DNA of 64,000 nt from Halanaerobiaceae bacterium ANBcell28 (GTDB lineage Bacteria; Bacillota; Halanaerobiia; Halanaerobiales; DTU029). The stretch covers positions 1 to 64,000 of the forward strand of contig JBBJJH010000002.1 in assembly GCA_037623315.1 (NCBI GenBank), given 5' to 3'. Shown here in pieces: positions 17,852 through 25,913 of this stretch. Positions within the stretch are counted from its first letter, which is position 1, and every line of letters begins with the position of its first letter. The notes beneath the pieces are model-generated. The model did not search any database. It was given only the letters and a program-made list of their open reading frames with translations, and was not told the origin of the DNA. Both the position numbers and the translations under genes were made by a program.

Positions 17852-17902
17852 TTATACTGTTATCAGAATAAACTTGACATTATTCCGATAACGGTATAAT
17901 AT
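17852..17902 (+). promoter_or_regulatory. Fic-gene promoter inside a 20-bp inverted repeat
   Basis: The left arm (17852-17871, TTATACTGTTATCAGAATAA) and right arm (17880-17899) are inverted repeats with only two mismatches over 20 bp. The eight-base spacer contains TTGACA (17874-17879). The -10 box TATAAT (17895-17900) or TAATAT (17897-17902) lies in the right arm. A dimeric regulator binding here would block the promoter. The HTH domain of the Fic protein itself is the obvious candidate. Confidence 0.8.
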
Positions 17903-17921
17903 GTTAATGAGGTGATTTTTT

Positions 17922-18842
17922 ATGAAATATATGAGTTCTAAAGAAGCAAGCGAAAAATGGAAAATAAGTGCTCGTCGAGTTAGGGTGCTATGTAGTGAGG
18001 GGCGTATCGAAGGTGCTATAAAAATTGGGCGAAATTGGTCTATACCTACCGATGCAGCTAAACCTGCGGACGCAAGGGAAACAAGTAAGAAGAACTATAT
18101 TGGATTGGAGTTTGAATTCAGTTATATAGATTCACTTAAGGAAACTATCGACGAGCACAGACCTTTTTCCAAAGGTCTTGCCAATTCGCTGCAGGAGAAA
18201 ATCATTGTTGAATGGACATATAATAGTAATGCCATAGAGGGAAATACTTTAACACTGTCAGAGACCAAAGTTGTTCTTGAAGGAATTACCATTGGCGGGA
18301 AAAGCATGGTGGAACATCTAGAAGCAATTAACCATCGTGAAGCTATTCTTTTTGTTGAAGATTTAATTGCTAATAAGGAACCACTTTCTGAATGGAATAT
18401 CAAGAATATCCATGCATTGATACTAAAAGAAATAGATAATACAAGTGCCGGTAAATATCGAAGCGAAAATGTTGTAATTAGCGGTGCAAAACACATTCCA
18501 CCGAAGCATTATGAGATTGGGGATTTAATGCAAAAGCTTATGGTGGAATATCAGAACGAATGGAAAGAATTTCATCCCGTTGTTAGGGCAACACTGATCC
18601 ATGGAGAGTTTGTGAAGATTCATCCATTCATTGATGGGAATGGAAGGACTTCCAGGTTGCTTCTCAATTTTGAGTTAATGAAAAATGGATATCCTCCCAT
18701 CATAATAAAGAATGAGGAGCGGGCAAGATATTATGATGCCCTTGATCAGGCACATACAACTATGAATTATAAGCCATTCATAGAATTGGTATCTGAACAT
18801 GTAATAGAGTCTGAAAAACTATGGCTATCTGTATTAGATTAA
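17922..18842 (+). CDS. HTH-Fic family AMPylase-type protein
   Basis: 306 residues. An N-terminal helix-turn-helix (about 1-50, MSSKEASEKWKISARRVRVL) is fused to a Fic domain with the active motif HPFIDGNGRTSR (H234), which transfers AMP or another nucleotide moiety to a target hydroxyl. An inhibitory helix motif (S/T)xxxE(G/N) is present as S102-NAI-E106-G107, placing it in class II (self-inhibited) Fic proteins. The start ATG follows GAGGTGATTTT. It is a single gene under a palindromic operator, so DNA binding, autoregulation and post-translational modification may be linked. The target protein is unknown. Confidence 0.88.
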   Translation: MKYMSSKEASEKWKISARRVRVLCSEGRIEGAIKIGRNWSIPTDAAKPADARETSKKNYIGLEFEFSYIDSLKETIDEHRPFSKGLANSLQEKIIVEWTYNSNAIEGNTLTLSETKVVLEGITIGGKSMVEHLEAINHREAILFVEDLIANKEPLSEWNIKNIHALILKEIDNTSAGKYRSENVVISGAKHIPPKHYEIGDLMQKLMVEYQNEWKEFHPVVRATLIHGEFVKIHPFIDGNGRTSRLLLNFELMKNGYPPIIIKNEERARYYDALDQAHTTMNYKPFIELVSEHVIESEKLWLSVLD

Positions 18843-18883
18843 AATGAAAGAAGAATGATTTCTGCATAAAGTTACCAGAAGTA

Positions 18884-18913
18884 AAGACAGCACTAGAGTT
18901 CTATTGCTGTCTT
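18884..18913. terminator. Possible terminator between convergent genes
   Basis: AAGACAGCA (18884-18892) pairs with TGCTGTCTT (18905-18913). There is no strong T-run on either side, so activity is uncertain. Confidence 0.4.
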
Positions 18914-18940
18914 ATAAATTAACTGTCACTTTTTTTAACA

Positions 18941-20464
18941 TTATTTCTTTTTACCATGATTACCCTTTTTATTTTTTGAAAATAAAATTGCATGACCCCA
19001 GATAATATCAAAAGGGGCTGAAGCAACTTTAGTTGTTTGATTGACATAACTTCGAATGACTATAAAAGCATCTTGATTGTTGTCAACTCCATATGCTGAT
19101 CCTTGAGGGTTGCCAGTACTATAAGGTATAATAATTTCATTGCCTTCTGTGAAATTTCTTGCCATTTTGATTACATAATAGTAATTTTTATTTTTATACC
19201 ATTTAGGAAGAAATTCATCGGCGGGATATTGCAACTCGCTTGTAAACGCGGTTCCTGCAACGCCATTCCAAAGCTCGTTACCGTAGAAACTAACATTAAT
19301 ATATCTTGCAAATCCCGTTTGAGTATTGTTGACACCATATATAATCAAAAAATCATCATCGGTAGCTAATTTGAAATTTTCCGTTTTAACATAGACTGTA
19401 TCTCTGTTATCAATCCAAAGATTAACATCCTGTAATATTCCCTGATAGGCATCAGGTATGGCTAGATTAAAATCCAAATCCACAATATCATATTCAGGAT
19501 TTCTGTATTTACTAATAATTTGATTTCTTAGATAATCCAGCATATCCCTTGCATTAGGAACAACCTGGAATTCAGTAATACATGTTTCCCTTCCTTTAAG
19601 CGCTGGTATATGCCAGGGGCTTACAGAAAGATAAGGCTTTGCAGGGGTAATGCGTAACACCGTAAAATATTTTTCAATATTATAAATATAGTCCCAACCA
19701 ATATCAGGTTTTTTAAAAATTGCAGCCCTCATGACAAAGGAAAAGTGATCTTTGCCCCTTTCTAGTCCCATATTAACAAGGTTTATAGGAATGTTGTCAT
19801 TATTCAAAACACCTGGGTTAAAGCCGGATTTAACTAGAGCATCACGCATTTGCTTATTAATGTTTTTATCAGCAGTAGTAATGATAATTGTAGAAGTCTC
19901 AAAAGGATTACCAGGGGTACCATAGGGGGTATTATCAGTCCAGATAAAGTTGTTACTTATTTGATCCCCCATGCTGGCACCGATAAAATGATAAAAACCG
20001 ATAGAGTGATTGCCAGTTGTAATAGCATTACTGTAGTCTTTCTCCGGTTTATTTTCAACAAACGACAGATAAGATCTAAAACTAAAATAAACTGCCGGTG
20101 GTGGTGTCTGTCCAATTAAAACAATTGCCTCGTCAGGACGCAGCTTGTAGTACAAGCCAGGCATAACATAATCAATATTTGATGAGTAGTTATATGGGCC
20201 GTCAGAATCATAGCCATATGGTGGTCTCTGTCCAGGCGATGGTTCCTGATTTGGTGCAGGGGGAAGAAGATAGGTTGCATAGGGAGCTCCTACATTATTC
20301 CCAAATGCTGTGTCAGCTTTACCTTCGCTTGCCAGCTTTAACAGATCTATATATCTTAATTCTCCTTTCTGAACAATAAAACCTCTCCTATTCAATGTAG
20401 ATATGAAGTTTATTATACTTCCTTTTATATTAGAGAATTCTGGATTATCCATTGATGTATCCAT
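18941..20464 (-). CDS. Orphan 507-residue protein of unknown function
   Basis: I do not recognise this family. It has no signal peptide or membrane segment, so it is probably cytoplasmic, yet its composition (many Tyr, Asn, Pro, Ser) is more like that of a secreted or surface protein. A Pro/Tyr-rich linker sits at about residues 68-93 (PPAPNQEPSPGQRPPYGYDS). The remainder looks like a folded alternating-strand protein with regions such as GQTPPPAVYFSFRSYLSF and a strongly basic tail (SKNKKGNHGKKK). The ribosome site GAGAGGAATG precedes the ATG. It stands alone between a convergent Fic gene and a divergent ABC gene. The length and clean codon structure argue that it is a real gene. Confidence 0.8.
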   Translation of the reverse strand: MDTSMDNPEFSNIKGSIINFISTLNRRGFIVQKGELRYIDLLKLASEGKADTAFGNNVGAPYATYLLPPAPNQEPSPGQRPPYGYDSDGPYNYSSNIDYVMPGLYYKLRPDEAIVLIGQTPPPAVYFSFRSYLSFVENKPEKDYSNAITTGNHSIGFYHFIGASMGDQISNNFIWTDNTPYGTPGNPFETSTIIITTADKNINKQMRDALVKSGFNPGVLNNDNIPINLVNMGLERGKDHFSFVMRAAIFKKPDIGWDYIYNIEKYFTVLRITPAKPYLSVSPWHIPALKGRETCITEFQVVPNARDMLDYLRNQIISKYRNPEYDIVDLDFNLAIPDAYQGILQDVNLWIDNRDTVYVKTENFKLATDDDFLIIYGVNNTQTGFARYINVSFYGNELWNGVAGTAFTSELQYPADEFLPKWYKNKNYYYVIKMARNFTEGNEIIIPYSTGNPQGSAYGVDNNQDAFIVIRSYVNQTTKVASAPFDIIWGHAILFSKNKKGNHGKKK

Positions 20465-20607
20465 ATTTTCATTCCTCTCATTGCTTTTATAATATAATAT
20501 GCCAAATGTGGAGATGAGGTGCTTTAACTCATGGTGAAGTAAGCTGAATTGAGTATTTTATTATATTTTGACTTACTAAAAAATATAAAAATATATTTAG
20601 TAAGATA

Positions 20608-20661
20608 TTGACAAAAAAAATTCTTTTGTTATACTGTCATAGTAAAATATAACAGTATAAC
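20608..20661 (+). promoter_or_regulatory. Promoter and GntR-type operator of the decayed ABC cassette
   Basis: TTGACA (20608-20613), 16 bases, TATACT (20630-20635). A perfect 10-bp inverted repeat GTTATACTGT (20628-20637) / ACAGTATAAC (20652-20661) surrounds the transcription start region, in the style of YtrA-type operators. The matching regulator gene survives only as a fragment at 22040-22306. Confidence 0.7.
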
Positions 20662-20675
20662 AGGGAGGAATATTC

Positions 20676-21521
20676 ATGATTCATTGTGAAAATTTGTGCT
20701 TCGAGTACAAAAAACAATCCGTTTATGAGAACTTCAATTGGCAATTAAATTCAGGAAGTATTTGTGGTTTTCTTGGGCCTAATGGTGCTGGTAAAACTAC
20801 TCTTTTTAAAATACTAACAGGACTTATGTTTCAGAACAAAGGAGAGGTTTCTGTATTGGGTCATGCTCCAAAAAAGCGTGAAGAAAGCTTCTATAAAAAG
20901 ATTACATATGTTGGAGAAGAACTTGCCTGTCCAACTATGAGCCCACTGGAATATATAAGTATCTGTGGTCCTTTGTATCCTAACTTTTCTAAAGATCTTT
21001 TTCATGAATTATCTAATAGCTTTGAAATTAATGAAGACAAAGATTTTGCAACTTTTAGTGCAGGAGATCTTCGGAAAGCATGGCTTTCTATAGCACTTTC
21101 CTGTCAAACAGAGCTGGTTTTTCTTGATGAGCCTTCTAAAGGTCTTGATATCAATGCTCAGGCTGTTTTGCGTAAGGTTTTAGCTGAGTCTGCAGCTAAA
21201 GAATCTACAATAGTACTATCGACACATCATGTTCGAGAAGTAGAAGGTCTTCTAGATCATATTACATTAATTGACCGTGGAGGACATCTACGTCTTAATG
21301 CTAGAGTAGAGGATCTGCATAAAGAATTCACCCTTGTCCACAGCCTTACTAAAGAACAGATTCCAGCTGAATCTCTGGCATATCAAAGAAAGGCATCAGG
21401 GTGGACTGCTCTTCTAAAGGAGGATTCTGACAGTCCGGAGGATATACCTTTAGAGCTTTTATTTACCGGATTATGTAGAAAGGGAAAGGAGATATCAAAT
21501 GATTATAAGGAAAGTATTTAA
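20676..21521 (+). CDS. ABC transporter ATP-binding protein
   Basis: 281 residues with Walker A GPNGAGKTT (residues 35-43), a degenerate signature FSAGDLRKAW, Walker B LVFLDEPSKG and the H-loop STHH. A C-terminal extension of about 60 residues follows. It reads as intact with GGGAGG before the ATG, and overlaps the permease gene by 23 bases. Because the permease behind it is broken, this ATPase probably has no working partner here. Confidence 0.88.
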   Translation: MIHCENLCFEYKKQSVYENFNWQLNSGSICGFLGPNGAGKTTLFKILTGLMFQNKGEVSVLGHAPKKREESFYKKITYVGEELACPTMSPLEYISICGPLYPNFSKDLFHELSNSFEINEDKDFATFSAGDLRKAWLSIALSCQTELVFLDEPSKGLDINAQAVLRKVLAESAAKESTIVLSTHHVREVEGLLDHITLIDRGGHLRLNARVEDLHKEFTLVHSLTKEQIPAESLAYQRKASGWTALLKEDSDSPEDIPLELLFTGLCRKGKEISNDYKESI

Positions 21522-22030
21522 AATAACTTTTTTAGAGACTGGATCGCATCACTGGCGACTTCTTATTCTACCTTTTGTTGGAGCATTCCTTGCATTAATT
21601 AGTTTTGATATGAGTGAAAGTTGGTTTGTTTTTGGAAACGCATCGTATACTGCTGTTTTTTATACTGTTTTTCTTTTAGTTTTAAATTGGATTGGTTCTT
21701 CTATCAGAGATAAGCTTTTTACTCGAAATGTCATGGAATTGATTCTTTTATGGCCTATTAAAAAAGAGAAAAGATGTTTTGCTTATATTTAAGGAGCACA
21801 TGGCTACCCGGAATTTTGATTCTTACCGGAGGAATACTTGGGTTATATTTTGTACGTTATTTAATTAATGTTGATGTATTGGGAATCTTTTTTACTTCTT
21901 TACCTTACGGATTAGCAGCAGGATTTTTTCTAAGTATTATTAATTGGAAAGGATTTTATACTTATTCTAAAGATAAGAATTTTCAAGGATCAGCGAAAGT
22001 AAGGAAGAAGACTTTTATATCAATTAATGT
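21499..22030 (+). pseudogene. ABC-2 permease, frameshifted and 3'-truncated
   Basis: The first frame (21499-21792) covers two membrane segments and stops shortly after LILLWPIKKEKR. The protein continues in another frame from about 21780 (LRSTWLPGILILTGGILGLYF). One missing base in the short T-run near 21776-21779 would restore a single frame. After about 22010 the sequence runs into part of a GntR gene, so the permease C-terminal half is also lost. Confidence 0.75.
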
Positions 22031-22039
22031 TTTTATTAG

Positions 22040-22306
22040 CTTACATCTCTACGAGATAGTGCAGTGGAAATAGAGGTTAATATTAATACAGTTATGCGAG
22101 CATATAACCTTTTGAAAGATGAAGGGATTCTTGTTAAGCAAAGGGGTCTTGGGTTTTTTGTCAGTAAAGATGCTATAAAAATTATTTTAAAAAAACGACG
22201 GGAAGCATTTTACCAACAAACTGTTCCAGAAATTGCAAAAACTATGGAGCGTTTAGAAATTGATGTAGAGGATTTAGTAGAGGCTTTGAAGAAAGAAAAA
22301 ATATAA
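22040..22306 (+). pseudogene. GntR (YtrA-type) regulator fragment
   Basis: In frame from 22040 the sequence reads LTSLRDSAVEIEVNINTVMR, the second half of a GntR winged helix, followed by a complete short C-terminal region ending in EDLVEALKKEKI. A stop codon lies directly upstream and the first 30 or so residues are missing. An internal deletion fused the permease to this regulator. A GTG at 22064 could start an 80-residue product, but it would lack the first DNA-binding helices. Confidence 0.75.
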
Positions 22307-22325
22307 GCTGAAAGGTAGTGAAGAT

Positions 22326-23285
22326 ATGAAAATTGCTATTTTAGACGGTTACACTTTAAATCCCGGAGATCTTAGCTGGGAGGGGTTTAAAGCTTTGGGT
22401 GATGTTGCGTTATATGATAGGACTCCTGTAGAAAAGATTCTAGAGAGGGCAAAAGGAGCCCGGGTTATAATTATAAATAAAACACCTATTAGCCGGGAGA
22501 CTATTGAGGTACTACCGGATCTTAAGTACATAGGTGTATTGGCAACAGGTTATAATGTAGTTGATATCGAAGCAGCAAAAGAAAAGAATATTCCCGTATG
22601 CAATATCCCGACTTATGGTACAGCTTCGGTGGCTCAATTTGTATTTGCACTTTTGTTGGAACTGTGTCACCATGTACAGAAACATAGTGATGCGGTGAAA
22701 AATGATGAATGGTCTGAATGTGCAGATTTTTGCTTCTGGAAGAACCCTCTTGTTGAACTTTCTGGAAAAACGATGGGAATAATAGGTTTTGGACGTATCG
22801 GTGAGCAAACTGCAAATATAGCTGAAGCATTTGGAATGAAATTAATAGCCTTTGACAGCTATCAGAGCAATCAATCACATAGAAACAACTTTAAGTGGGC
22901 AGGGCTTGATGAATTATTAAGCCAGGCTGATGTTGTAAGCCTTCATTGTCCATTGTTTCCTGAAACAAAAGGAATAATAAACAAAAATAAATTAAATAAG
23001 ATGAAAAAAACCGCTTTTCTTATAAATACATCCAGAGGTTCTCTGGTGGTAGAACAGGATCTTGCTGATGCATTGAACAATGGAATTATTGCCGGTGCCG
23101 GGCTTGATGTCTTGGCCCTTGAACCTGCTTCTAAAGATAATCCCCTTTTGCAGGCCAATAATTGTATCATAACTCCACATATAGCATGGGCAACAAAAGA
23201 AGCAAGGAGTAGGTTAATGGATTTGGCTGTAGAAAATTTGAAGTCTTTTTTAGAGGGAAATCCTGTTAATGTGGTAAATGTATAA
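22326..23285 (+). CDS. D-2-hydroxyacid dehydrogenase (glycerate-dehydrogenase-like)
   Basis: 319 residues of the D-isomer-specific 2-hydroxyacid dehydrogenase family. The NAD+ loop is GIIGFGRIG (around 150), with the catalytic Arg in LINTSRGSLV and the catalytic His in ITPHIAWAT near residue 284. It interconverts a 2-keto acid and D-2-hydroxy acid; the sequence best fits the hydroxypyruvate/glycerate group, but the substrate is not certain. The ribosome site GAAAGGTAG precedes the ATG. It follows the GntR fragment by 19 bases and could be read from the decayed ABC promoter. Confidence 0.85.
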   Translation: MKIAILDGYTLNPGDLSWEGFKALGDVALYDRTPVEKILERAKGARVIIINKTPISRETIEVLPDLKYIGVLATGYNVVDIEAAKEKNIPVCNIPTYGTASVAQFVFALLLELCHHVQKHSDAVKNDEWSECADFCFWKNPLVELSGKTMGIIGFGRIGEQTANIAEAFGMKLIAFDSYQSNQSHRNNFKWAGLDELLSQADVVSLHCPLFPETKGIINKNKLNKMKKTAFLINTSRGSLVVEQDLADALNNGIIAGAGLDVLALEPASKDNPLLQANNCIITPHIAWATKEARSRLMDLAVENLKSFLEGNPVNVVNV

Positions 23286-23438
23286 AAAGTTTTAAAGGGT
23301 AAGATATTGTCTATCATTTGAATTATGATAATAAAATACTGTTATGATGATAATTTAAGGATTTCTATATCCATTGTGGTAATATATTACATGTGCTATA
23401 ATATACATGAAAGAAAAAAATTATAATGAGTTGATAAG

Positions 23439-23777
23439 ATGAATAAATTCGGAATATCAGAAGATATATTTAGAAAAATAGTCGGCACTATTGAAAAATT
23501 TCCTTCAATAGAACAAGTATATGTTTTTGGTTCTAGAGCCAGGGGAGATTTTTCAAAGGGTTCGGATCTAGATTTAGCTCTTAGTGGAGAGAATATTACT
23601 TCAAAAGAAGTAAATCTTTTACAGGATGCTTTAGATAATCTGAATACAATTATTAGCATTGATATTGTTAATATTGATGAAATTGAAAAAGAGAAACTAT
23701 CTAATAATATTAAAAAGGAAGGTGTTTTAATATATGATAGAAAAAGACAGGTTAAAAGAGAAGTATTTAGACTTTAA
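23439..23777 (+). CDS. MNT-type nucleotidyltransferase (antitoxin-like)
   Basis: A 112-residue minimal nucleotidyltransferase with the metal-site motif GSRARGDFSKGSDLDLAL (about 31-48). It overlaps the downstream HEPN-like gene by 44 bases in another frame. Such MNT/HEPN pairs form type VII-like toxin-antitoxin modules in which MNT adds AMP to the HEPN RNase, or nucleotidyltransferase-substrate-binding pairs like HI0073/HI0074. The ribosome site is weak. Confidence 0.88.
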   Translation: MNKFGISEDIFRKIVGTIEKFPSIEQVYVFGSRARGDFSKGSDLDLALSGENITSKEVNLLQDALDNLNTIISIDIVNIDEIEKEKLSNNIKKEGVLIYDRKRQVKREVFRL

Positions 23778-24132
23778 AAATGCTTATCAGCGTCTAGATG
23801 AGGCTTTAGCAATTCAAGATCAAACAGATATAGTAATTGATGGAACTATACAAAGGTTTGAATTTACTTTTGAGCTATCATGGAAACTAATGAAATATTA
23901 TCTTGAATATCAGGGCTTTCAGGATGTTAAAAGTCCCCGGGCAACAATAAGGACAGCCTTTCAAGAAGGATTAATAATTGATGGTGAAGCATGGATAGAT
24001 CTGATGGTAGATCGAAATAAGACATCCCATCTATATGATGAAAAAGAGGCTAGAAAAATATTTAAAAAGATACAAGACAGTCATATTAAACGCTTTGAAG
24101 AATTGTTGGCAAGATTGAAAAACGAATTATAA
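23734..24132 (+). CDS. HEPN-like partner (HI0074 / NTase-substrate-binding family)
   Basis: A 132-residue helical protein of the HI0074-like family. FEFTFELSWKLMKYYLE (about 42-58) is a family signature, and DRNKTSHLYDE (about 92) provides the Rx4-6H motif of HEPN ribonucleases. It starts inside the 3' end of the nucleotidyltransferase gene, a tight coupling typical of toxin-antitoxin pairs. Whether it is a toxin or only a binding subunit cannot be told from sequence. Confidence 0.85.
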   Translation: MIEKDRLKEKYLDFKNAYQRLDEALAIQDQTDIVIDGTIQRFEFTFELSWKLMKYYLEYQGFQDVKSPRATIRTAFQEGLIIDGEAWIDLMVDRNKTSHLYDEKEARKIFKKIQDSHIKRFEELLARLKNEL

Positions 24133-24170
24133 ATACATAAAGCCAGTGTTAAGTGAATTGACTATATCTG

Positions 24171-24200
24171 TCTCCTGGATTTTGCTCCAGGAGATATTTC
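24171..24200 (+). terminator. Rho-independent terminator
   Basis: TCTCCTGG (24171-24178) pairs with CCAGGAGA (24187-24194), then a T-rich stretch. It closes the MNT/HEPN pair. Confidence 0.75.
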
Positions 24201-24264
24201 TTTAATGGCTAGGAAAGGTGAAGGCAATTTTTTCTAAAGAATTATGTGCTTGCTTAAGTTAAAC

Positions 24265-24310
24265 AATGGATCTATAATGGATGAGAGGGGGGATGAATTA
24301 TAAGAAAAAA
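24265..24310 (+). repeat. Relic copy of the alpha/beta-hydrolase gene start
   Basis: This stretch matches 24992-25037, which holds the ribosome site and first codons of the alpha/beta hydrolase, at most positions (ATGGAT.TATAATGGATGAG followed by a G-run). Here the start codon is lost and stops follow (TTATAAG). The rhomboid gene lies between the two copies. Confidence 0.75.
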
Positions 24311-24366
24311 CAACAGGATTTTTAAAGTAGATAAAAATAGAACTAATAAAAAATGGAGGTACGATA

Positions 24367-24993
24367 ATGAAAGTAACTAATACGATAATGGCTAAAAAAA
24401 GTCTTACCTTTGGATCTGGAACTTTAACAATATTTTTAATCAATGTAGTATTTTTTATCATGCTAAGATTATTCCCTGAATTTAGTCAGTATTTACTACT
24501 AAACCCAAGAATGGATTTGATATTAGCAAGACCCTGGACACTTATAACAGTATTTTTTTCTCATGAAATCTTTATTCATATTATCGCAAATATGGGTTTA
24601 TTTTTGATATTTGGAAATAAGCTAGAAAAAATTACAAATGGAAAAACAGTAATAATGGTCTATTTATTAACGGGATTTGTGGGAAGTCTAACATTTCCTT
24701 TTTTTGCACCAATAATTCAATGGACAGGGCCTGTTGTGGGAGCTTCTGCAGCTACCTGGGGCATAGCCAGTGCATTTGCTATGATGCGTCCTAATTATAA
24801 ATTTTATGATGGAGAATCAAAAGTACTTACATCACTTTTTGGACTAACAGCAAAATTATTTGTAGTGCTTTTGTTTGTTATAAATATAATCATATTTATT
24901 TTGAATCCTTCAATATCTATAGGAGCAGCAGCCCATGCTGCTGGTATTATCGTTGGAGGAATTTGTGGTTATTGGCTGGAAACAGTGAAATGA
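24367..24993 (+). CDS. Rhomboid-family intramembrane serine protease
   Basis: 208 residues with about six membrane segments. The rhomboid features are HIIANMGLFLIFG in the second segment, GASAATWG where the catalytic serine motif GxSG should be (Ser kept, last Gly replaced by Ala), and the catalytic His in AAAHAAGIIVG. The Ser-His pair is present, so activity is plausible but the motif is non-standard. GGAGGT precedes the ATG. It leads a unit with an alpha/beta hydrolase and a BceAB-like ABC pair. Confidence 0.8.
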   Translation: MKVTNTIMAKKSLTFGSGTLTIFLINVVFFIMLRLFPEFSQYLLLNPRMDLILARPWTLITVFFSHEIFIHIIANMGLFLIFGNKLEKITNGKTVIMVYLLTGFVGSLTFPFFAPIIQWTGPVVGASAATWGIASAFAMMRPNYKFYDGESKVLTSLFGLTAKLFVVLLFVINIIIFILNPSISIGAAAHAAGIIVGGICGYWLETVK

Positions 24994-25024
24994 TGGATTT
25001 ATAATGGATGAGGGGGGGAGCGAA

Positions 25025-25834
25025 TTGGAAGAAAAAATTAAAAAGTTCCAAGGAAAAGAAGTAAAGTTAGAATATCTTTTAACAGGGGAAGATAATGAGG
25101 AAACTATTGTTTTTGTACACGGAGCAGGTTTGAATTTGAGACAGTTTCTAAGTCAACATGAGTACTTTTCTAATAAGTATCGTGTCCTATCATTGTCATT
25201 AAGGGGACATGGTAATTCTCAACGTCCTAGAGAAGAAACGTTAGAGGCTTTTTCCATGAAGAAACATGCAAATGATTTTAAAGAATTACTAGAGTATTTA
25301 GGTATTGATAGGTTTCATTATGTAGGTAATTCTGCAGGAGGAATGCTTGGATATCAATTAATAGCTGAAAAGCCAGAATGGTTTATGACAATTACCACAT
25401 ATGGAACTGCACCAGAAATTAGATTAAGGGACTGGCAAATTAAATTAGTAGTAGCTATGGATAAAATAATGGGGAAAATAATGAGGAAAGCTTATATGAA
25501 ATTTATGAGCAATGCCATTACAAAACACGAGCATACCCGAAAACAACTACTTAGTTTATTTATGGCCGGGGATAAAGATACTGCCTGGCGTTTCCGAAGC
25601 CAGCTAGGCAATTATTCTTATCTATCTGTAATGAAAAATATTAATATACCTGCTTTAATAATTAATGGGGAGTGGGACAAAGAAATAGCTAAATATTTAG
25701 AAGCTGCCTCAAAAACTATTGAAAAAAATCCCTGTTTTTCTTTAACTATTTTAGATGATGCCGGTCATGTAGCAAACATAGATAAGCCTATAGAATTTAA
25801 TCAAGTAGTAGAAGAACATATTCAAAAAACTTAA
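25025..25834 (+). CDS. Alpha/beta hydrolase
   Basis: About 269 residues with an alpha/beta-hydrolase fold: oxyanion loop VFVHGAG, nucleophile elbow GNSAGG (Ser), acid Asp in INGEWDKEI and base His in DDAGHVANID. Substrate unknown. TTG 25025 is chosen because a run GAGGGGGGG (25010-25018) is correctly spaced before it; an ATG at 25004 would lie upstream of that site. It follows the rhomboid gene by about 30 bases and probably shares its transcript. Confidence 0.85.
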   Translation: MEEKIKKFQGKEVKLEYLLTGEDNEETIVFVHGAGLNLRQFLSQHEYFSNKYRVLSLSLRGHGNSQRPREETLEAFSMKKHANDFKELLEYLGIDRFHYVGNSAGGMLGYQLIAEKPEWFMTITTYGTAPEIRLRDWQIKLVVAMDKIMGKIMRKAYMKFMSNAITKHEHTRKQLLSLFMAGDKDTAWRFRSQLGNYSYLSVMKNINIPALIINGEWDKEIAKYLEAASKTIEKNPCFSLTILDDAGHVANIDKPIEFNQVVEEHIQKT

Positions 25835-25913
25835 AAAAACTGTCTTTTATTAATTTGAAGATTTTTTAATATTTATATAACTTATACTATATACAGCAAA
25901 GGAATGAAATAAG

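Noticed and set aside
18122-18496. Minus-strand frame of 124 codons
   Set aside because: It lies entirely inside the Fic gene on the other strand and has no start site or family match.
22512-22878. Two overlapping minus-strand frames of about 100 codons
   Set aside because: Both are shadows of the D-2-hydroxyacid dehydrogenase gene, with Cys/His-rich compositions unlike a real protein.
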